A stretch of 64,000 nt of DNA, taken from Actinomadura graeca (GTDB lineage: Bacteria > Actinomycetota > Actinomycetes > Streptosporangiales > Streptosporangiaceae). Positions 1 through 8,708 of this stretch are shown in pieces. How positions within the stretch are numbered: the stretch's first letter is position 1; the number at the start of each line of letters is the position of its first letter. The position numbers and the translations under genes were made by a program. The notes below the pieces were generated by a model. The model saw nothing but the letters and a program-made list of their open reading frames with translations, was not told the origin of the DNA and made no database searches. The DNA lies in assembly GCF_019175365.1 (NCBI RefSeq), contig NZ_CP059572.1, positions 1,550,001 to 1,614,000 on the forward strand, read 5' to 3'.

Positions 1-363
1 CTCCACCCGCTGCACGACCATTTGCGCGATGCGGTCCCCGCGCCGCAGGACGGCGGTGGCGCGGAGATCGGTGTTCAGCAGCGTCACCTTGATCTCACCG
101 CGGTAGCCGGCATCGACCGTACCGGGCGCGTTCACTATGGTCACTCCCAACCTAGCGCCCAATCCGGAGCGTGGGTGGATGAAAGCGGCGTAGCCGTCCG
201 GCAGCGCGATGGCCATGCCGGTGGGGACGACGGCGCGTTCCCCGGGTGCCAGTTCGACGTCGGCGGCGGCGACGAGATCGGCTCCCGCGTCGCCCACGTG
301 GGCGTACCGGGGCAGGGGCAGGTCCGGGTCCAGCCTCTTGATCAGCACATCGACCTTGCTCAC
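1..363 (-). CDS. dut: dUTP diphosphatase (dUTPase), 3' end cut by window edge
   Basis: Trimeric dUTPase hydrolyses dUTP to dUMP and pyrophosphate in the cytosol, keeping uracil out of DNA and feeding dTMP synthesis. The first 121 codons are present. They show the family motifs in order: AGADL, HPRSGLG, the uracil-pocket segment [11 protein letters not shown] and [10 protein letters not shown]. The final glycine-rich motif lies beyond position 1. The start is GTG at 363-361, preceded by a GAGGTGG ribosome binding site. The next gene is divergent. Family assignment is certain; only the C-terminus is unseen. Confidence 0.95.
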   Translation of the reverse strand, partial: MSKVDVLIKRLDPDLPLPRYAHVGDAGADLVAAADVELAPGERAVVPTGMAIALPDGYAAFIHPRSGLGARLGVTIVNAPGTVDAGYRGEIKVTLLNTDLRATAVLRRGDRIAQMVVQRVE

Positions 364-619
364 TGTCCACCTCACGCTCGGGGAGCATCGCGGCGGCCGG
401 GCCGCCGGGCCTGCTGGGAGGCCACCCGACCTTACCGGGGGCGGCGGGGGCGTCCGGACGGGAAACGCCGCGGGACGGGCCGGAGCGGCGTGCCGCGTCC
501 CGGCGTGACATTACCCGCTCCCGGAGAGTGACCACTTCCGGAAGGTTTGCCACCAAAGCGGCTTATCACGCGTACCGTCACACCTGTCCCACAACGCACG
601 TCCCGTACGAAGGGTCCAG

Positions 620-1333
620 GTGAACGGCATGAGCCGCCACTCACCCGACCGCGAGGTCACCCATCGCTCCCTGGACGGGGTCCGGGTCCGGATCGCCGGC
701 CCGCACGATCTGGGACGGCCCTGCACGTCGGTGGCGCGCGTCGCCGACGGCGGCCGGCTCCACGAGATCTCCAGCGGCACCCGGGCGGACGCGCTGGCCT
801 GGGCCGGAGAGGTCGGCGTCGCCCGCTTCGAGGAGGAGTTCCGGATCCAGGGCGGGCGGCTGCGGGTGGGGCGGGCCCGCTCGCGCGACATCGACACCGG
901 CGTCAGCGACCCGATGCTCGCGGCCGTCTGGGAGGGCCGCCGGCACGCGATCTTCACGCACCTCTACCACGGGCGCCCCGCCGACGCGGTGGCGTTCTTC
1001 GGGACGCTGCGGCTGACCGAGCACGACGACGGGATCACCGCGGACACGCGAGGGCGGGCGCGGCGGCCCGAGCCCGCCGAGATGGTCAAGGAGGTGCCCG
1101 GCCTCGGGCTGCTGGAGATCACCCCGCTGACCGGGCAGACGCGCAAGCGGCTCCCGTCCTGGCGCGGCGCCTCGGTGGCGGGCGGCGAGCTGTTCCAGGA
1201 CACCATCGAGGGCCAGGGCCCCTACTTCCTGCTGGCGCTGCGGTCGCTGCTGGTGACCGTCCTGCCCGAGGAGGACCGCGTGCGCGAGGTCCCCGGACGG
1301 CTGGCGCGGCTGGCGGTGGAGGCGGTGCGGTGA
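620..1333 (+). CDS. Unknown protein, first gene of the MauE/12-cysteine locus
   Basis: A 237-aa protein from GTG 620; ATG 629 is an alternative start. I do not recognise a family. It looks soluble: no signal peptide and no convincing membrane span, and only one cysteine, near the N-terminus (GRPCTS). Its stop overlaps the GTG of the MauE-like gene by two bases, and the next joints of the locus also overlap. This coupling implies a role in making, folding or handling the cysteine-rich secreted protein at 2336-2884. That role is inference from context only. Confidence 0.75.
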   Translation: MNGMSRHSPDREVTHRSLDGVRVRIAGPHDLGRPCTSVARVADGGRLHEISSGTRADALAWAGEVGVARFEEEFRIQGGRLRVGRARSRDIDTGVSDPMLAAVWEGRRHAIFTHLYHGRPADAVAFFGTLRLTEHDDGITADTRGRARRPEPAEMVKEVPGLGLLEITPLTGQTRKRLPSWRGASVAGGELFQDTIEGQGPYFLLALRSLLVTVLPEEDRVREVPGRLARLAVEAVR

Positions 1334-1860
1334 CCGTCCTGCTCGCCGGGATCGCGGCGGTCACGGTGCCGCTCATCCTGATGGGGTCGGTGTTCGGGCA
1401 GGTCAGACGGCCGAGGGTGCTTCCCTCCGCGCTGCGGGCCCAGGGCGTCCTCCCGGTGTCGCTGGCCGTGCCCGCGGCGATGGTCGTGATCGCGGCGGAA
1501 GCCGTGGCGGGTGCCTCCGCCGCGATCGCCCTCCCCCTCGGGCTGGACGGGACGTTCCGCGCCGCGTCCGCCGCGTCGGCGCTGATCCTGGCCGCGTACG
1601 CGGTGTACGCGGCCTACGTCGCGCGGACGCGCCAGGACGTCCCGTGCGGGTGCGCCGGGGACGACGGCACGCCCATGACCGGCTGGGTCGCCGGGCGTGC
1701 GGCGGCCCTGGCCGGGCTGGCGCTCGCCGGTGCCGCGCACGGCCTTCCGGACGGGACGTCCGGATCCGAGATGTCCGTCATCGTCGCGGCGGGGCTGGGG
1801 TTCGCGGTGATCCTCTGGACGCTCCCGCACGCCATGATCGAAAGGAGTACGGCCGGATGA
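1330..1860 (+). CDS. MauE-like membrane protein (DoxX/MauE superfamily)
   Basis: A 176-aa protein from GTG 1330, with about five hydrophobic segments. A short loop near residues 103-110 carries the pair PCGCAGDDG, as is typical of MauE proteins. In methylamine utilisation, MauE with MauD is needed to form the six disulfides of the methylamine dehydrogenase light chain in the periplasm. Here it overlaps its neighbours on both sides (GTGA at 1330 and ATGA at 1857). It is therefore very likely co-translated with the thioredoxin-like gene, and may supply or shuttle redox equivalents across the membrane to it. No methylamine dehydrogenase heavy chain is nearby, so methylamine oxidation is not implied. 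Confidence 0.8.
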   Translation: MTVLLAGIAAVTVPLILMGSVFGQVRRPRVLPSALRAQGVLPVSLAVPAAMVVIAAEAVAGASAAIALPLGLDGTFRAASAASALILAAYAVYAAYVARTRQDVPCGCAGDDGTPMTGWVAGRAAALAGLALAGAAHGLPDGTSGSEMSVIVAAGLGFAVILWTLPHAMIERSTAG

Positions 1861-2339
1861 GCTTCCAGAGCAGCGCGCTGCTGCTGTCCTGGGCGGCGAT
1901 CCTGCTGCTCGCCCTGGTGGTCGCCGGACTCGTCCGGCAGGTGCACGCGCTTAGCGAGGCCGCGCGGGGACGGGTGCCCCGCGGGCGGGGCGGCGGCGCG
2001 GCGCTCGGCCCGCCGCCGGGATCGCGGGCGCCCGCCTTCGACCGGATCGGCCCGGGGCTGCTGCTGTTCGTCGACCGCGACTGCGGCGCCTGCGGCGACG
2101 TCCTCGCCGCCGCGGGCGAGGTCGGCGGCCCGCTGCACGCGATCTTCTCGGGTCCCGCCGCCGGCGCGCCCTTCCCCGGGACGGTGCTCGACGGCGAGGG
2201 GGACGGCCTGTTCGCCGACTACCGCGTCCCCGCCACGCCCTTCGCGGTGCTCGTCGGGGAGGACGGCCGGGTCCGGGCGTCCGAGCCCGTGGGCTCCGCC
2301 GAGGCGCTGCGGGAGCTGGCCCTGGAGGCGGCGCGATGA
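1857..2339 (+). CDS. MauD-like membrane-anchored thioredoxin-fold protein
   Basis: A 160-aa protein with one N-terminal membrane anchor (about residues 6-25), a short Gly/Arg-rich linker and a small thioredoxin-like domain. The domain contains the redox pair DCGAC near residues 75-79 and the cis-proline segment RVPATPFAVL further on. This is the arrangement of MauD/TlpA-type extracytoplasmic thioredoxins. Placed between a MauE-like gene and a gene for a protein with 12 cysteines, its most likely job is making or isomerising disulfides in that protein outside the membrane. The ATG at 1857 overlaps the upstream stop, and the stop at 2339 overlaps the next ATG. Confidence 0.8.
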   Translation: MSFQSSALLLSWAAILLLALVVAGLVRQVHALSEAARGRVPRGRGGGAALGPPPGSRAPAFDRIGPGLLLFVDRDCGACGDVLAAAGEVGGPLHAIFSGPAAGAPFPGTVLDGEGDGLFADYRVPATPFAVLVGEDGRVRASEPVGSAEALRELALEAAR

Positions 2340-2884
2340 TCGAGCTTGAGGACGTCCCGCCGCTGCGCGGCCCCCGGCCCGCCGGCGCCGAGCGCGTCCG
2401 CCGCCGCGCCGTCCGCGACCGGGACCTCAGGCCCGCCCGGCGCAGCCTGCTGACCGGCCTCGCCGCCGCCGGCGCCACCGCCGGGCTGAACGCGCTCGGT
2501 GTGTTCCCGCCCGCGCGGCAGGCCATCTCGTCCGGGTTCAGCCTGGTCGGCTACTACGACATCTATCCGCGCTGCCCGTCCTACGCGCGGGACCACAACT
2601 GCTCCCCCGGCTGCGGGCCGAGCTACGTCTGCGCCTGGTGCTGCCGGACGAGCGGCACGTACAAGGGCTTCCACAAGTCCGGGGTGTCGGACCCCGGCTG
2701 GTACAAGCTGCGTCCCAACCAGTGCTACAGCGGCGGCTACGACGGCTGGCTGTGGGCCTACGCCAAGAAATGCGGCAACTGCGCCAAGGGCGTCACGTGG
2801 CGCTGCCACGACGGGTGGAACAAGACCAAGAAGGGCAACTGGTACAAGACCATCTGCCGTAAGGCGACCGCGTGCAACAACTGA
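2336..2884 (+). CDS. Secreted 12-cysteine, Trp-rich protein with Tat-type leader
   Basis: A 182-aa protein. The first ~65 residues are Arg-rich, then carry a twin-arginine element (R35-R36-S-L-L) before a hydrophobic stretch, as in Tat leaders. The remaining ~115 residues hold all 12 cysteines (80, 89, 93, 99, 102, 103, 130, 146, 149, 157, 174, 180) and seven tryptophans (101, 122, 138, 140, 155, 161, 169), plus many Tyr, Gly and Lys. Twelve cysteines, a long Tat-like leader and neighbouring MauE/MauD-like genes parallel MauA, the methylamine dehydrogenase light chain, whose two tryptophans form the TTQ cofactor. I see no clear sequence homology to MauA, and no mauB or mauG. It could be a MauA-like cofactor protein, or another disulfide-rich secreted effector. 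Confidence 0.8.
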   Translation: MIELEDVPPLRGPRPAGAERVRRRAVRDRDLRPARRSLLTGLAAAGATAGLNALGVFPPARQAISSGFSLVGYYDIYPRCPSYARDHNCSPGCGPSYVCAWCCRTSGTYKGFHKSGVSDPGWYKLRPNQCYSGGYDGWLWAYAKKCGNCAKGVTWRCHDGWNKTKKGNWYKTICRKATACNN

Positions 2885-3030
2885 CCGCCCGGCGCGGCCT
2901 GACCGACCCGTTCGTCCCGGCCGCCGCGCTGGCGCTCCTCGCCGTCGCGGCGGCCGCCCTGGACGCCACGGTGCTGTGCTGGGCGTCGGTCGGCGCGCTC
3001 GCCGGGTTCTCGCTGTCGGGCAGCGTCTGA
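2872..3030 (+). CDS. Small (52-aa) membrane protein overlapping the 12-Cys gene
   Basis: GTG at 2872 lies inside the last codons of the cysteine-rich gene, in another frame, and the ORF runs to TGA 3030. After a short polar start (VQQLTARRG) the protein is almost wholly hydrophobic. It would form two membrane spans and has one cysteine. Its position, compact length and complete membrane character support a real gene. No family is recognised. It probably works with the adjacent membrane protein at 3049. Confidence 0.6.
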   Translation: MQQLTARRGLTDPFVPAAALALLAVAAAALDATVLCWASVGALAGFSLSGSV

Positions 3031-3048
3031 ACGCGTAACAGCGAATCC

Positions 3049-3603
3049 GTGCTGTTCTCGCCAGGTTGGCGGGCCCCGGTACGGCAGGGCGAGGTCCTGG
3101 CCGTCTTCACCCTCGGGCTCCTGCTCGGGGGCACGCTGAGCGCGACCGCGCTGTGGCTGCTGTCCGGCCTGTCCGCGCCGCTGCCGCCGCCCGCGCGCTC
3201 GGCCGCGATCCTGGCCGTGGCCGCCGTGGGCGCCGCGCGTGAGCTGGGGCTGCTCCGCCTGCCGCTCCCGCAGAACGCCCGGCAGATCCCCCAGGAGGTC
3301 CTCCAGATCCACCTGCGCCGGGGGGCGCTCCAGTTCGGCTTCGAGCTTGGGACGGGAGTCCGCACCTACGTCCCGTCAAGCGCCCCGTACGTCCTGGCTC
3401 TGGCCCTGCTGCTCAGCCACCAGCCCTTGACCGCGACGCTCCTCACCGGCACCGCCTTCGGTGGCGGCAGGGCCCTGAGCGCGCTGCTGTCCTACCTGGC
3501 CCGGGACGAGCACCGCGACGCCGCGGTCGCCGCCCGCATGCCGCACGTCACGACCGCCACGGCCCTCGCGTCCCTGGTGGCCTTCGCCCTTCTCGTCCTG
3601 TGA
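3049..3603 (+). CDS. Polytopic membrane protein, last gene of the MauE/12-Cys locus
   Basis: A 184-aa protein from GTG 3049 with about five hydrophobic segments and no cysteine, so it is not itself a thiol carrier. A conserved-looking central stretch (QNARQIPQEVLQIHLRRG, then ALQFGFELGTGVRTYV) sits between spans and is probably the functional core. It begins 18 bp after the 52-aa membrane gene and is the last gene read in this direction before a 90-bp gap. Function unknown. A role in secretion or redox partnering of the cysteine-rich protein is inference from position. Confidence 0.7.
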   Translation: MLFSPGWRAPVRQGEVLAVFTLGLLLGGTLSATALWLLSGLSAPLPPPARSAAILAVAAVGAARELGLLRLPLPQNARQIPQEVLQIHLRRGALQFGFELGTGVRTYVPSSAPYVLALALLLSHQPLTATLLTGTAFGGGRALSALLSYLARDEHRDAAVAARMPHVTTATALASLVAFALLVL

Positions 3604-3697
3604 TGCCCTGGGGGAACCTCCTGTGACGCCTCGCGGGAACCTCCCGGAGGCCACGGGCGTCGGACATGGCGGACTGATCGTCGAGAAAGGCCCGCCC

Positions 3698-4012
3698 GTG
3701 TACCGGTCACTGATCTCCGCCGTGCTGCGGATCTGCGCAGTGGCCGGATGGGCCGGATGGCTTGTCCGGGCCGAGTGGGTGCCGGGGCAGTCCGTGCTGC
3801 TCGCACTGGCGACGGTCACGGTCGCGGGGCTGCTCGTGCTGGCGGTGGTGCAGGTCGGCGCGGCGCGGCGCGGGTACCGGGCGGCGCTCGCGCGGGTGCG
3901 CACGACGTTGCGGGAGCGGACGTCCCGCACCGCGTTCCTGCCCCAGCGCGATCCGGACGCGGCGGGCCGCCCCCGTCCGAGGGCCCCCGGAGCGGAGATG
4001 GCGGCCGCCTGA
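3698..4012 (+). CDS. DUF6412-like small membrane protein
   Basis: A 104-aa protein with two membrane spans near the N-terminus and a basic, polar C-terminal tail (Arg-rich after about residue 58). I chose GTG 3698 because GAGAAAGG lies seven bases upstream; an in-frame GTG at 3623 lacks such a site. Small proteins of this layout (DUF6412) are commonly encoded just before an accessory YidC in actinomycetes, as here, where yidC starts 48 bp downstream. Its molecular role is unknown; assistance to the insertase is an inference. Confidence 0.7.
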   Translation: MYRSLISAVLRICAVAGWAGWLVRAEWVPGQSVLLALATVTVAGLLVLAVVQVGAARRGYRAALARVRTTLRERTSRTAFLPQRDPDAAGRPRPRAPGAEMAAA

Positions 4013-4060
4013 GCGCGGCCGGGACGCCGTCGATCCGCCATTCGCTCCGGAAGGGCTCCG

Positions 4061-4759
4061 ATGTTCCTGCTCGACACCCCCGTCTCGCTCGCCTACGACC
4101 TCGTCACCGGCCTGGCCGAGGTGCTGCGGCCCGTCACGGGCGGCCTCGCCGCCGCCGCCGCGATCATCGTGTTCACCGCCGCCGTGCGGCTGCTGATGGT
4201 CCCGCTCGCCGTCTCCGCGGCCAGGGGCGAGCGGACCAGGGCCCGGCTCCTGCCCAGGGTCCAGGCGCTCCAGAAGAAGCACAGGCGGGACCCGGAACGG
4301 CTGCGGAGGGAGACCGCCGCGCTCTACGAGGCGGAGGGGGCCACGCCGCTCGCCGGGTGCCTGCCGATGGTCGTGCAGGTGCCGTTCTTCATGGTCATGT
4401 ACCGGCTGTTCGTGTCGGCGTCGGTGGGCGGGCACCAGAATCTGCTCCTCGCGCACACGCTGCTGGGGGCGCCGCTGGGGCAGACTTGGGTGGGACTCCT
4501 CGGCGGCGGGCTCCTCGCGCCGCCGTCGCTGGTGTTCCTGGGGCTGTTCGCGCTGCTCGCCGCCGTCGCCGTCTGGACGTCGCGTCAGGTGACCGCCGAC
4601 GGGCCGATGGGCACGGCGGCGCGGGTCGTGCCGTTCGGAACGGTGGTGTTCGCGGCGTTCGTCCCGCTGGCGGCCGGGCTGTACCTGCTGGCGTCGGGGC
4701 TCTGGACGGCCGTCGAGCGGGCGGTGCTGCACCGCCGTATCGCGGCGCCCGCGGTCTGA
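4061..4759 (+). CDS. YidC/Oxa1-family membrane protein insertase (short, accessory type)
   Basis: YidC inserts and folds membrane proteins in the cytoplasmic membrane. The 232-aa protein shows the Oxa1 core: a first span ending in the sequence around RLLMVPLAVSAARGE, a charged cytoplasmic hairpin (QALQKKHRRDPERLRRET), and the second conserved helix starting PLAGCLPMVVQVPFFMVMYR. It has no large extracytoplasmic domain, as in Gram-positive YidC. The main actinobacterial yidC normally sits beside rnpA and rpmH, which are absent here, so this is probably a second, specialised copy. It may serve the nearby membrane-rich redox locus, but that is only positional. Confidence 0.88.
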   Translation: MFLLDTPVSLAYDLVTGLAEVLRPVTGGLAAAAAIIVFTAAVRLLMVPLAVSAARGERTRARLLPRVQALQKKHRRDPERLRRETAALYEAEGATPLAGCLPMVVQVPFFMVMYRLFVSASVGGHQNLLLAHTLLGAPLGQTWVGLLGGGLLAPPSLVFLGLFALLAAVAVWTSRQVTADGPMGTAARVVPFGTVVFAAFVPLAAGLYLLASGLWTAVERAVLHRRIAAPAV

Positions 4760-4827
4760 GGACCACGGGCCGCTCCGCGCGCTGGCCGCCGGATACGAAC
4801 CGCCCCGCACGTTCCGGCCCGGCCGCC

Positions 4828-7371
4828 CTATGGCGCGGACGCGGCCAGGGTGACCTCGACGGTCAGGTCCGCGGGCGCGTCCTCCAGCGCCAGGTCGGCG
4901 ATGCGGCCCGCCGCGGCCAGGTCGGGCCCGGCGATGCGGGCCGCCTGCGCGCCGCGGACGACGGCGCGCGCCACGTCCGCGCGCATCGACGCCCTCGCCT
5001 CCGACTTGGCCCTGCGGACCTGCCGGAGCGCCTCACCGGTCGCGGCGAGGACGGACGGGTCGCCGCCCGGCGGCAGCTCCGCGGCGGCAGGCCAGGACGC
5101 GGTGTGCACCGACCCCTGCCGCCACCACGACCAGACCTCCTCGGTCACGAACGGCAGGACCGGCGCGAACAATCGCAGCAGCACCGACAGCGCCGTCTGG
5201 AGCGCCGCCCGGGCCGACAGCGCGTCGGGGCCGTCCCCGTACGCGCGGGCCTTCACCAGTTCCAGGTAGTCGTCGCAGAACTCCCAGAAGAACCGCTCGG
5301 TGCGCTCCAGGGCACGCGTGTAGTCGTAGCCCTCGAACGCCTCCGTCGCGTCCTGGACGACACCCGACAGCGTCGCCAGCATCGCCCGGTCCAGCGGCTC
5401 GGTGACCGCCGGCACCGCGGCGGCGCCCACGGCGGCGACCTCGCCGAGGCCCAGCACGAACCGGGACGCGTTGAGGATCTTGATGGCGAGCCGGCGCCCG
5501 ACCTTGATCTGGCCGGTGTCGAACGCGGTGTCGGCGCCCGGCCGCCCGCTCGCCGCCCAGTACCGGACCGCGTCGGAGCCGTACTCGCGCAGCAGGTCGA
5601 TGGGCGTGACCACGTTGCCCTTGGACTTGGACATCTTCTTGCGGTCCGGGTCGAGGATCCACCCCGACAGCGCGGCGGCGGCCCACGGCAGCGCGCCGTG
5701 CTCCAGGTGGGAGCGGACGACCGTGGAGAACAGCCACGTGCGGATGATGTCGTGGGCCTGCGGGCGCAGGTCGTAGGGGAAGACGCGCCCGAACAGATCG
5801 GGGTCGCGCTCCCAGCCGCCCGCGATCTGCGGTGTCAGCGACGACGTCGCCCAGGTGTCCATCACGTCCGGGTCACCGGTGAAACCGCCCGGCTCGCCGC
5901 GGTGCTCCTCGGTGTAGCCCGGCGGGACGTCCGAGGACGGATCGACCGGCAGCGCGTCCTCCGGCGGGGTGATCGGCTCGTCGTAGCGCGGCGCGCCCGT
6001 CGCGTCCAGCGGGTACCAGACGGGGATCGGCACGCCGAAGAACCGCTGCCGGGAGATCAGCCAGTCGCCGTTCAGCCCCTCGACCCAGTTCTCGTACCGG
6101 CCCCGCATGTAGCCGGGATGCCACTCCAGCTCGCGCCCGCGCGCGAGCAGCTCGGCGCGGACAGCGACGTCGCGCCCGCCGTTGCGGATGTACCACTGGC
6201 GGGTCGTGACGATCTCCAGGGGCTTGCCGCCCTTCTCGTAGAACTTCACCGGACGCGTGATCCGGCGGGGCTCGCCGTCCAGGTCGCCGGACTCGCGCAG
6301 CAGCTCGACGACACGCTCCCTGGCCGAGAAGACCGTCTTGCCGGCCAGCTCGCCGTACGGGCCCGCCGGGACGCCCGGCGGGGGCGCGGCGGCGAGGCGG
6401 CCGTCCCAGCCGATGACCGCGCGGGTCGGCAGGTCCAGCTCACGCCACCACGTGACGTCGGTGACGTCGCCGAACGTGCAGATCATCGCGATGCCCGACC
6501 CCTTGTCCGGGTCGGCCAGCCGGTGCGCCACGACGGGGACCTCCACGCCGAACAGCGGCGTCCGCGCGGTGGTGCCGACCAGCTCGCGGTACCGCTCGTC
6601 GTCGGGGTGGGCGACGAGCGCGACGCACGCGGGCAGCAGCTCCGGGCGGGTCGTCTCGACATAGACCGGGCGGTCGTCGGCATGGAACCGCAGCCGGTGG
6701 AACGCGCCGGGCTGCTCGCGGTCCTCCAGCTCGGCCTGCGCGACGGCCGTGCGGAACGTCACGTCCCACAGGGTCGGCGCCTCGGCGACGTACGCCTCGC
6801 CGCGCGCCAGGTTGCGCAGGAACGCCCGCTGCGACGCCGTCCGGGAGACGTCCCCGATGGTGGTGTAGAGCAGGCTCCAGTCGACCGACAGGCCGACGCG
6901 GCGCCACATCTCCTCGAACGCCTTCTCGTCGACCGCGGTGAGCCGCTCGCACAGCTCGATGAAGTTGCGGCGCGAGACCGGCACCTGCCGCCGGGGGTCG
7001 GGGTCGGCGGGCGGCTCGAAGTCCGGGTCGTACGGCAGCGCCGGGTCGCACCGGACGCCGAAGTGGTTCTGGACGCGCCGCTCGGTGGGCAGGCCGTTAT
7101 CGTCCCAGCCCATCGGGTAGAAGACCGCCCGACCGCGCATGCGCTGGAACCGGGCGACGGTGTCGGTGTGGGTGAAGGAGAAGACGTGGCCGACGTGGAG
7201 GGAGCCGCTCACCGTGGGCGGCGGGGTGTCGATCGAGTACACCTCGCCGCGCGGGCGGGTGCGGTCGAAGCGGTGGACGCCGCCGTCCTCCCAGGCGCGT
7301 ACCCATTTGTCCTCCAGGCCGTCCAGGGATGGTTGGGAAGGGACGTTCGGGGTACGCGGCCGCTCGGTCAT
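4828..7371 (-). CDS. valS: Valine--tRNA ligase (type 2)
   Basis: Charges tRNA-Val in the cytosol. The 847-aa class I synthetase has the HIGH-equivalent [12 protein letters not shown] about residues 38-50, the signature [15 protein letters not shown] that marks the type 2 (archaeal-like) subfamily, the CP1 editing domain, KMSKSKGN at about residue 590, and a C-terminal anticodon-binding region. Many bacterial ValRS are type 1 and have a GTDHAGIATQ-type segment instead. It is transcribed convergently to yidC. No T-box-like leader is evident upstream. Confidence 0.95.
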   Translation of the reverse strand: MTERPRTPNVPSQPSLDGLEDKWVRAWEDGGVHRFDRTRPRGEVYSIDTPPPTVSGSLHVGHVFSFTHTDTVARFQRMRGRAVFYPMGWDDNGLPTERRVQNHFGVRCDPALPYDPDFEPPADPDPRRQVPVSRRNFIELCERLTAVDEKAFEEMWRRVGLSVDWSLLYTTIGDVSRTASQRAFLRNLARGEAYVAEAPTLWDVTFRTAVAQAELEDREQPGAFHRLRFHADDRPVYVETTRPELLPACVALVAHPDDERYRELVGTTARTPLFGVEVPVVAHRLADPDKGSGIAMICTFGDVTDVTWWRELDLPTRAVIGWDGRLAAAPPPGVPAGPYGELAGKTVFSARERVVELLRESGDLDGEPRRITRPVKFYEKGGKPLEIVTTRQWYIRNGGRDVAVRAELLARGRELEWHPGYMRGRYENWVEGLNGDWLISRQRFFGVPIPVWYPLDATGAPRYDEPITPPEDALPVDPSSDVPPGYTEEHRGEPGGFTGDPDVMDTWATSSLTPQIAGGWERDPDLFGRVFPYDLRPQAHDIIRTWLFSTVVRSHLEHGALPWAAAALSGWILDPDRKKMSKSKGNVVTPIDLLREYGSDAVRYWAASGRPGADTAFDTGQIKVGRRLAIKILNASRFVLGLGEVAAVGAAAVPAVTEPLDRAMLATLSGVVQDATEAFEGYDYTRALERTERFFWEFCDDYLELVKARAYGDGPDALSARAALQTALSVLLRLFAPVLPFVTEEVWSWWRQGSVHTASWPAAAELPPGGDPSVLAATGEALRQVRRAKSEARASMRADVARAVVRGAQAARIAGPDLAAAGRIADLALEDAPADLTVEVTLAASAP

Positions 7372-7523
7372 GGGCCAATGGTATTGACAACGCCCCGCCC
7401 AGTACGCCGATTAACGGCCCGCCCGGCGGATAGGGAGCACGACGATCACTCCGGCGTCCGGGACGGTCCGTGACCATCCGTTCCGGTAGCGTCGGAGGCG
7501 ACTGGACGATCTGGAGGACGAAC

Positions 7524-7811
7524 ATGGCGGACAAGGGCGACATCGGCTATCGAGTGGTGGCCGGCGCCGCCGCCTTCGCGGGCGGCTTCGTCGCGAAGAA
7601 GGCGATCACCCTGGCGTGGAAGAAGAGCACCGGGAAGGAGCCGCCGACCAACCCCGAGTCCCCGGACGTCGCGCTCGCCGAGGCGATCGGCTGGGCCGTG
7701 ATCATGGGCGTGGGCATGGAGCTGGCGCGGCTCCTGGCGACCCGGGCCGCCGCCCGGCAATGGGCGAAGGGCACCGGCGAGCTGCCGTCCCACCTGAAGG
7801 TCGAGGTCTGA
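7524..7811 (+). CDS. DUF4235 family protein
   Basis: A 95-aa protein with two hydrophobic segments (about residues 10-24 and 54-72) joined by a polar loop containing KKSTGKEPPTNPESPDVAL. This is the DUF4235 layout of small integral membrane proteins widespread in actinobacteria. ATG 7524 is preceded by GGAGGA at a good distance, so I prefer it to upstream in-frame starts. It stands alone, divergent from valS. Function unknown. Confidence 0.85.
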   Translation: MADKGDIGYRVVAGAAAFAGGFVAKKAITLAWKKSTGKEPPTNPESPDVALAEAIGWAVIMGVGMELARLLATRAAARQWAKGTGELPSHLKVEV

Positions 7812-7825
7812 GGACGCTGACGCTG

Positions 7826-7854
7826 ACGCGCGGGCGAGGGGGGCGCCCGCGCGT
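7826..7854. terminator. Bidirectional hairpin between convergent genes
   Basis: A perfect 11-bp stem (ACGCGCGGGCG / CGCCCGCGCGT) with a 7-nt AGGGGGG loop lies between the DUF4235 stop (7811) and the stop of the leftward EcsC-like gene (7864). There is no U-tract, as is usual in actinomycetes. Confidence 0.75.
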
Positions 7855-7863
7855 GCGTGCGTC

Positions 7864-8694
7864 CTAGTCCGCGGACCTCAGGTGCCGCCGCCCCCGCCGG
7901 CCGTGGTCGGCCGGAAGCGGCGGCGGGCCGCCGGCGGAGCCGCGCAGGTCGTTGCGGACCTTCGCGGCCAGGGCCTTGGTCGCCGCCCGGTTGAGCGCGG
8001 CGCCGGCGGCCGCCCCGGTGAGGAACGGGCCCATCGTGGTCAGGCTGCGGCCGAAGACGCGCAGCATCCGCTTGCGCAGGGCCGACTTCGCCGCCGTGCC
8101 GAGCGCGCTGGTCAGCGAACCGGCCTCCAGGGGGTTGATGCCGCGTTGCCGTGCCCAGGACGTGAGGAACGCCGCGCCGCGCGCGGTGCCCGTGCCCTGC
8201 ACCCGGACCCCGTACACCTCGTGCAGCTCGGCGATCAGCTTCACCTCGATCGCCGCGACCACGAGGGTCTCGGCGGCGAGCTGGGCGGGGGCCGTCAGGA
8301 GCAGCGGCGGCGCGGCGAACTCCACCGCCGCCAGCGCGCCACCGGCCGCGCCCACGGCGGTCGTGGCGTTGCCGGCGACCTTCACGAGCCGGTCGGCGAG
8401 TTCCTCGCCCATCAGCCCGCGGTGATGCGCATGCAGCGTCTCCAGATCGCGGATGGGGATGTGCGGCGCCGCCTCGATCATGAGCTCGCCGAGCCAGCGG
8501 CCGCGCCCGACACCCGCGGCGCCCACCCTGCGGGCGCTCTGGCCGAGCAGCCTGGCGAGCCGCCTGAGGAGGCGGCCGCGCGTCTCACGGTCGAGGTCGT
8601 CGCCGGCGAGCCTGCCGATGAGCTCGCCGAGCTCGGTGGAGCCGCCGTCCGGCGGCTCCACCTCGTCGCGGCGCCTTTCGAGATCTCCCGTCAC
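7864..8694 (-). CDS. Conserved hypothetical protein, EcsC-like C-terminus
   Basis: A 276-aa protein from GTG 8694, which has a GGGAG site upstream and lies 14 bp past the DUF4193 stop. The N-terminus is polar and rich in Glu/Arg. Residues ~110-160 form an Ala-rich hydrophobic region. The C-terminal part, with KRMLRVFGRSLTTMGPF followed by a Gly/Ala-rich GAALN segment, resembles the glycine-rich end of EcsC-family proteins; this similarity is weak. It ends in a basic tail. The operon with DUF4193 is clear, but the function is unknown. Confidence 0.75.
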   Translation of the reverse strand: MTGDLERRRDEVEPPDGGSTELGELIGRLAGDDLDRETRGRLLRRLARLLGQSARRVGAAGVGRGRWLGELMIEAAPHIPIRDLETLHAHHRGLMGEELADRLVKVAGNATTAVGAAGGALAAVEFAAPPLLLTAPAQLAAETLVVAAIEVKLIAELHEVYGVRVQGTGTARGAAFLTSWARQRGINPLEAGSLTSALGTAAKSALRKRMLRVFGRSLTTMGPFLTGAAAGAALNRAATKALAAKVRNDLRGSAGGPPPLPADHGRRGRRHLRSAD

Positions 8695-8708
8695 CTGGCC
8701 GCTCCCGG

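Noticed and set aside
2336..2884. The 12-Cys protein as a true methylamine dehydrogenase light chain
   Set aside because: No heavy-chain, MauG or amicyanin genes accompany it and the sequence is not clearly alignable with MauA beyond cysteine number and leader type.
7382..7420. TTGACA upstream of valS/DUF4235 as a promoter -35
   Set aside because: No convincing -10 element lies 16-19 bp downstream on the + strand.
3748..7473. A very long open frame on the + strand opposite valS
   Set aside because: It lies antisense to a clear ValRS gene; long open antisense frames are expected in GC-rich actinomycete DNA, and its product is low-complexity Arg/Gly/Ala without any domain.
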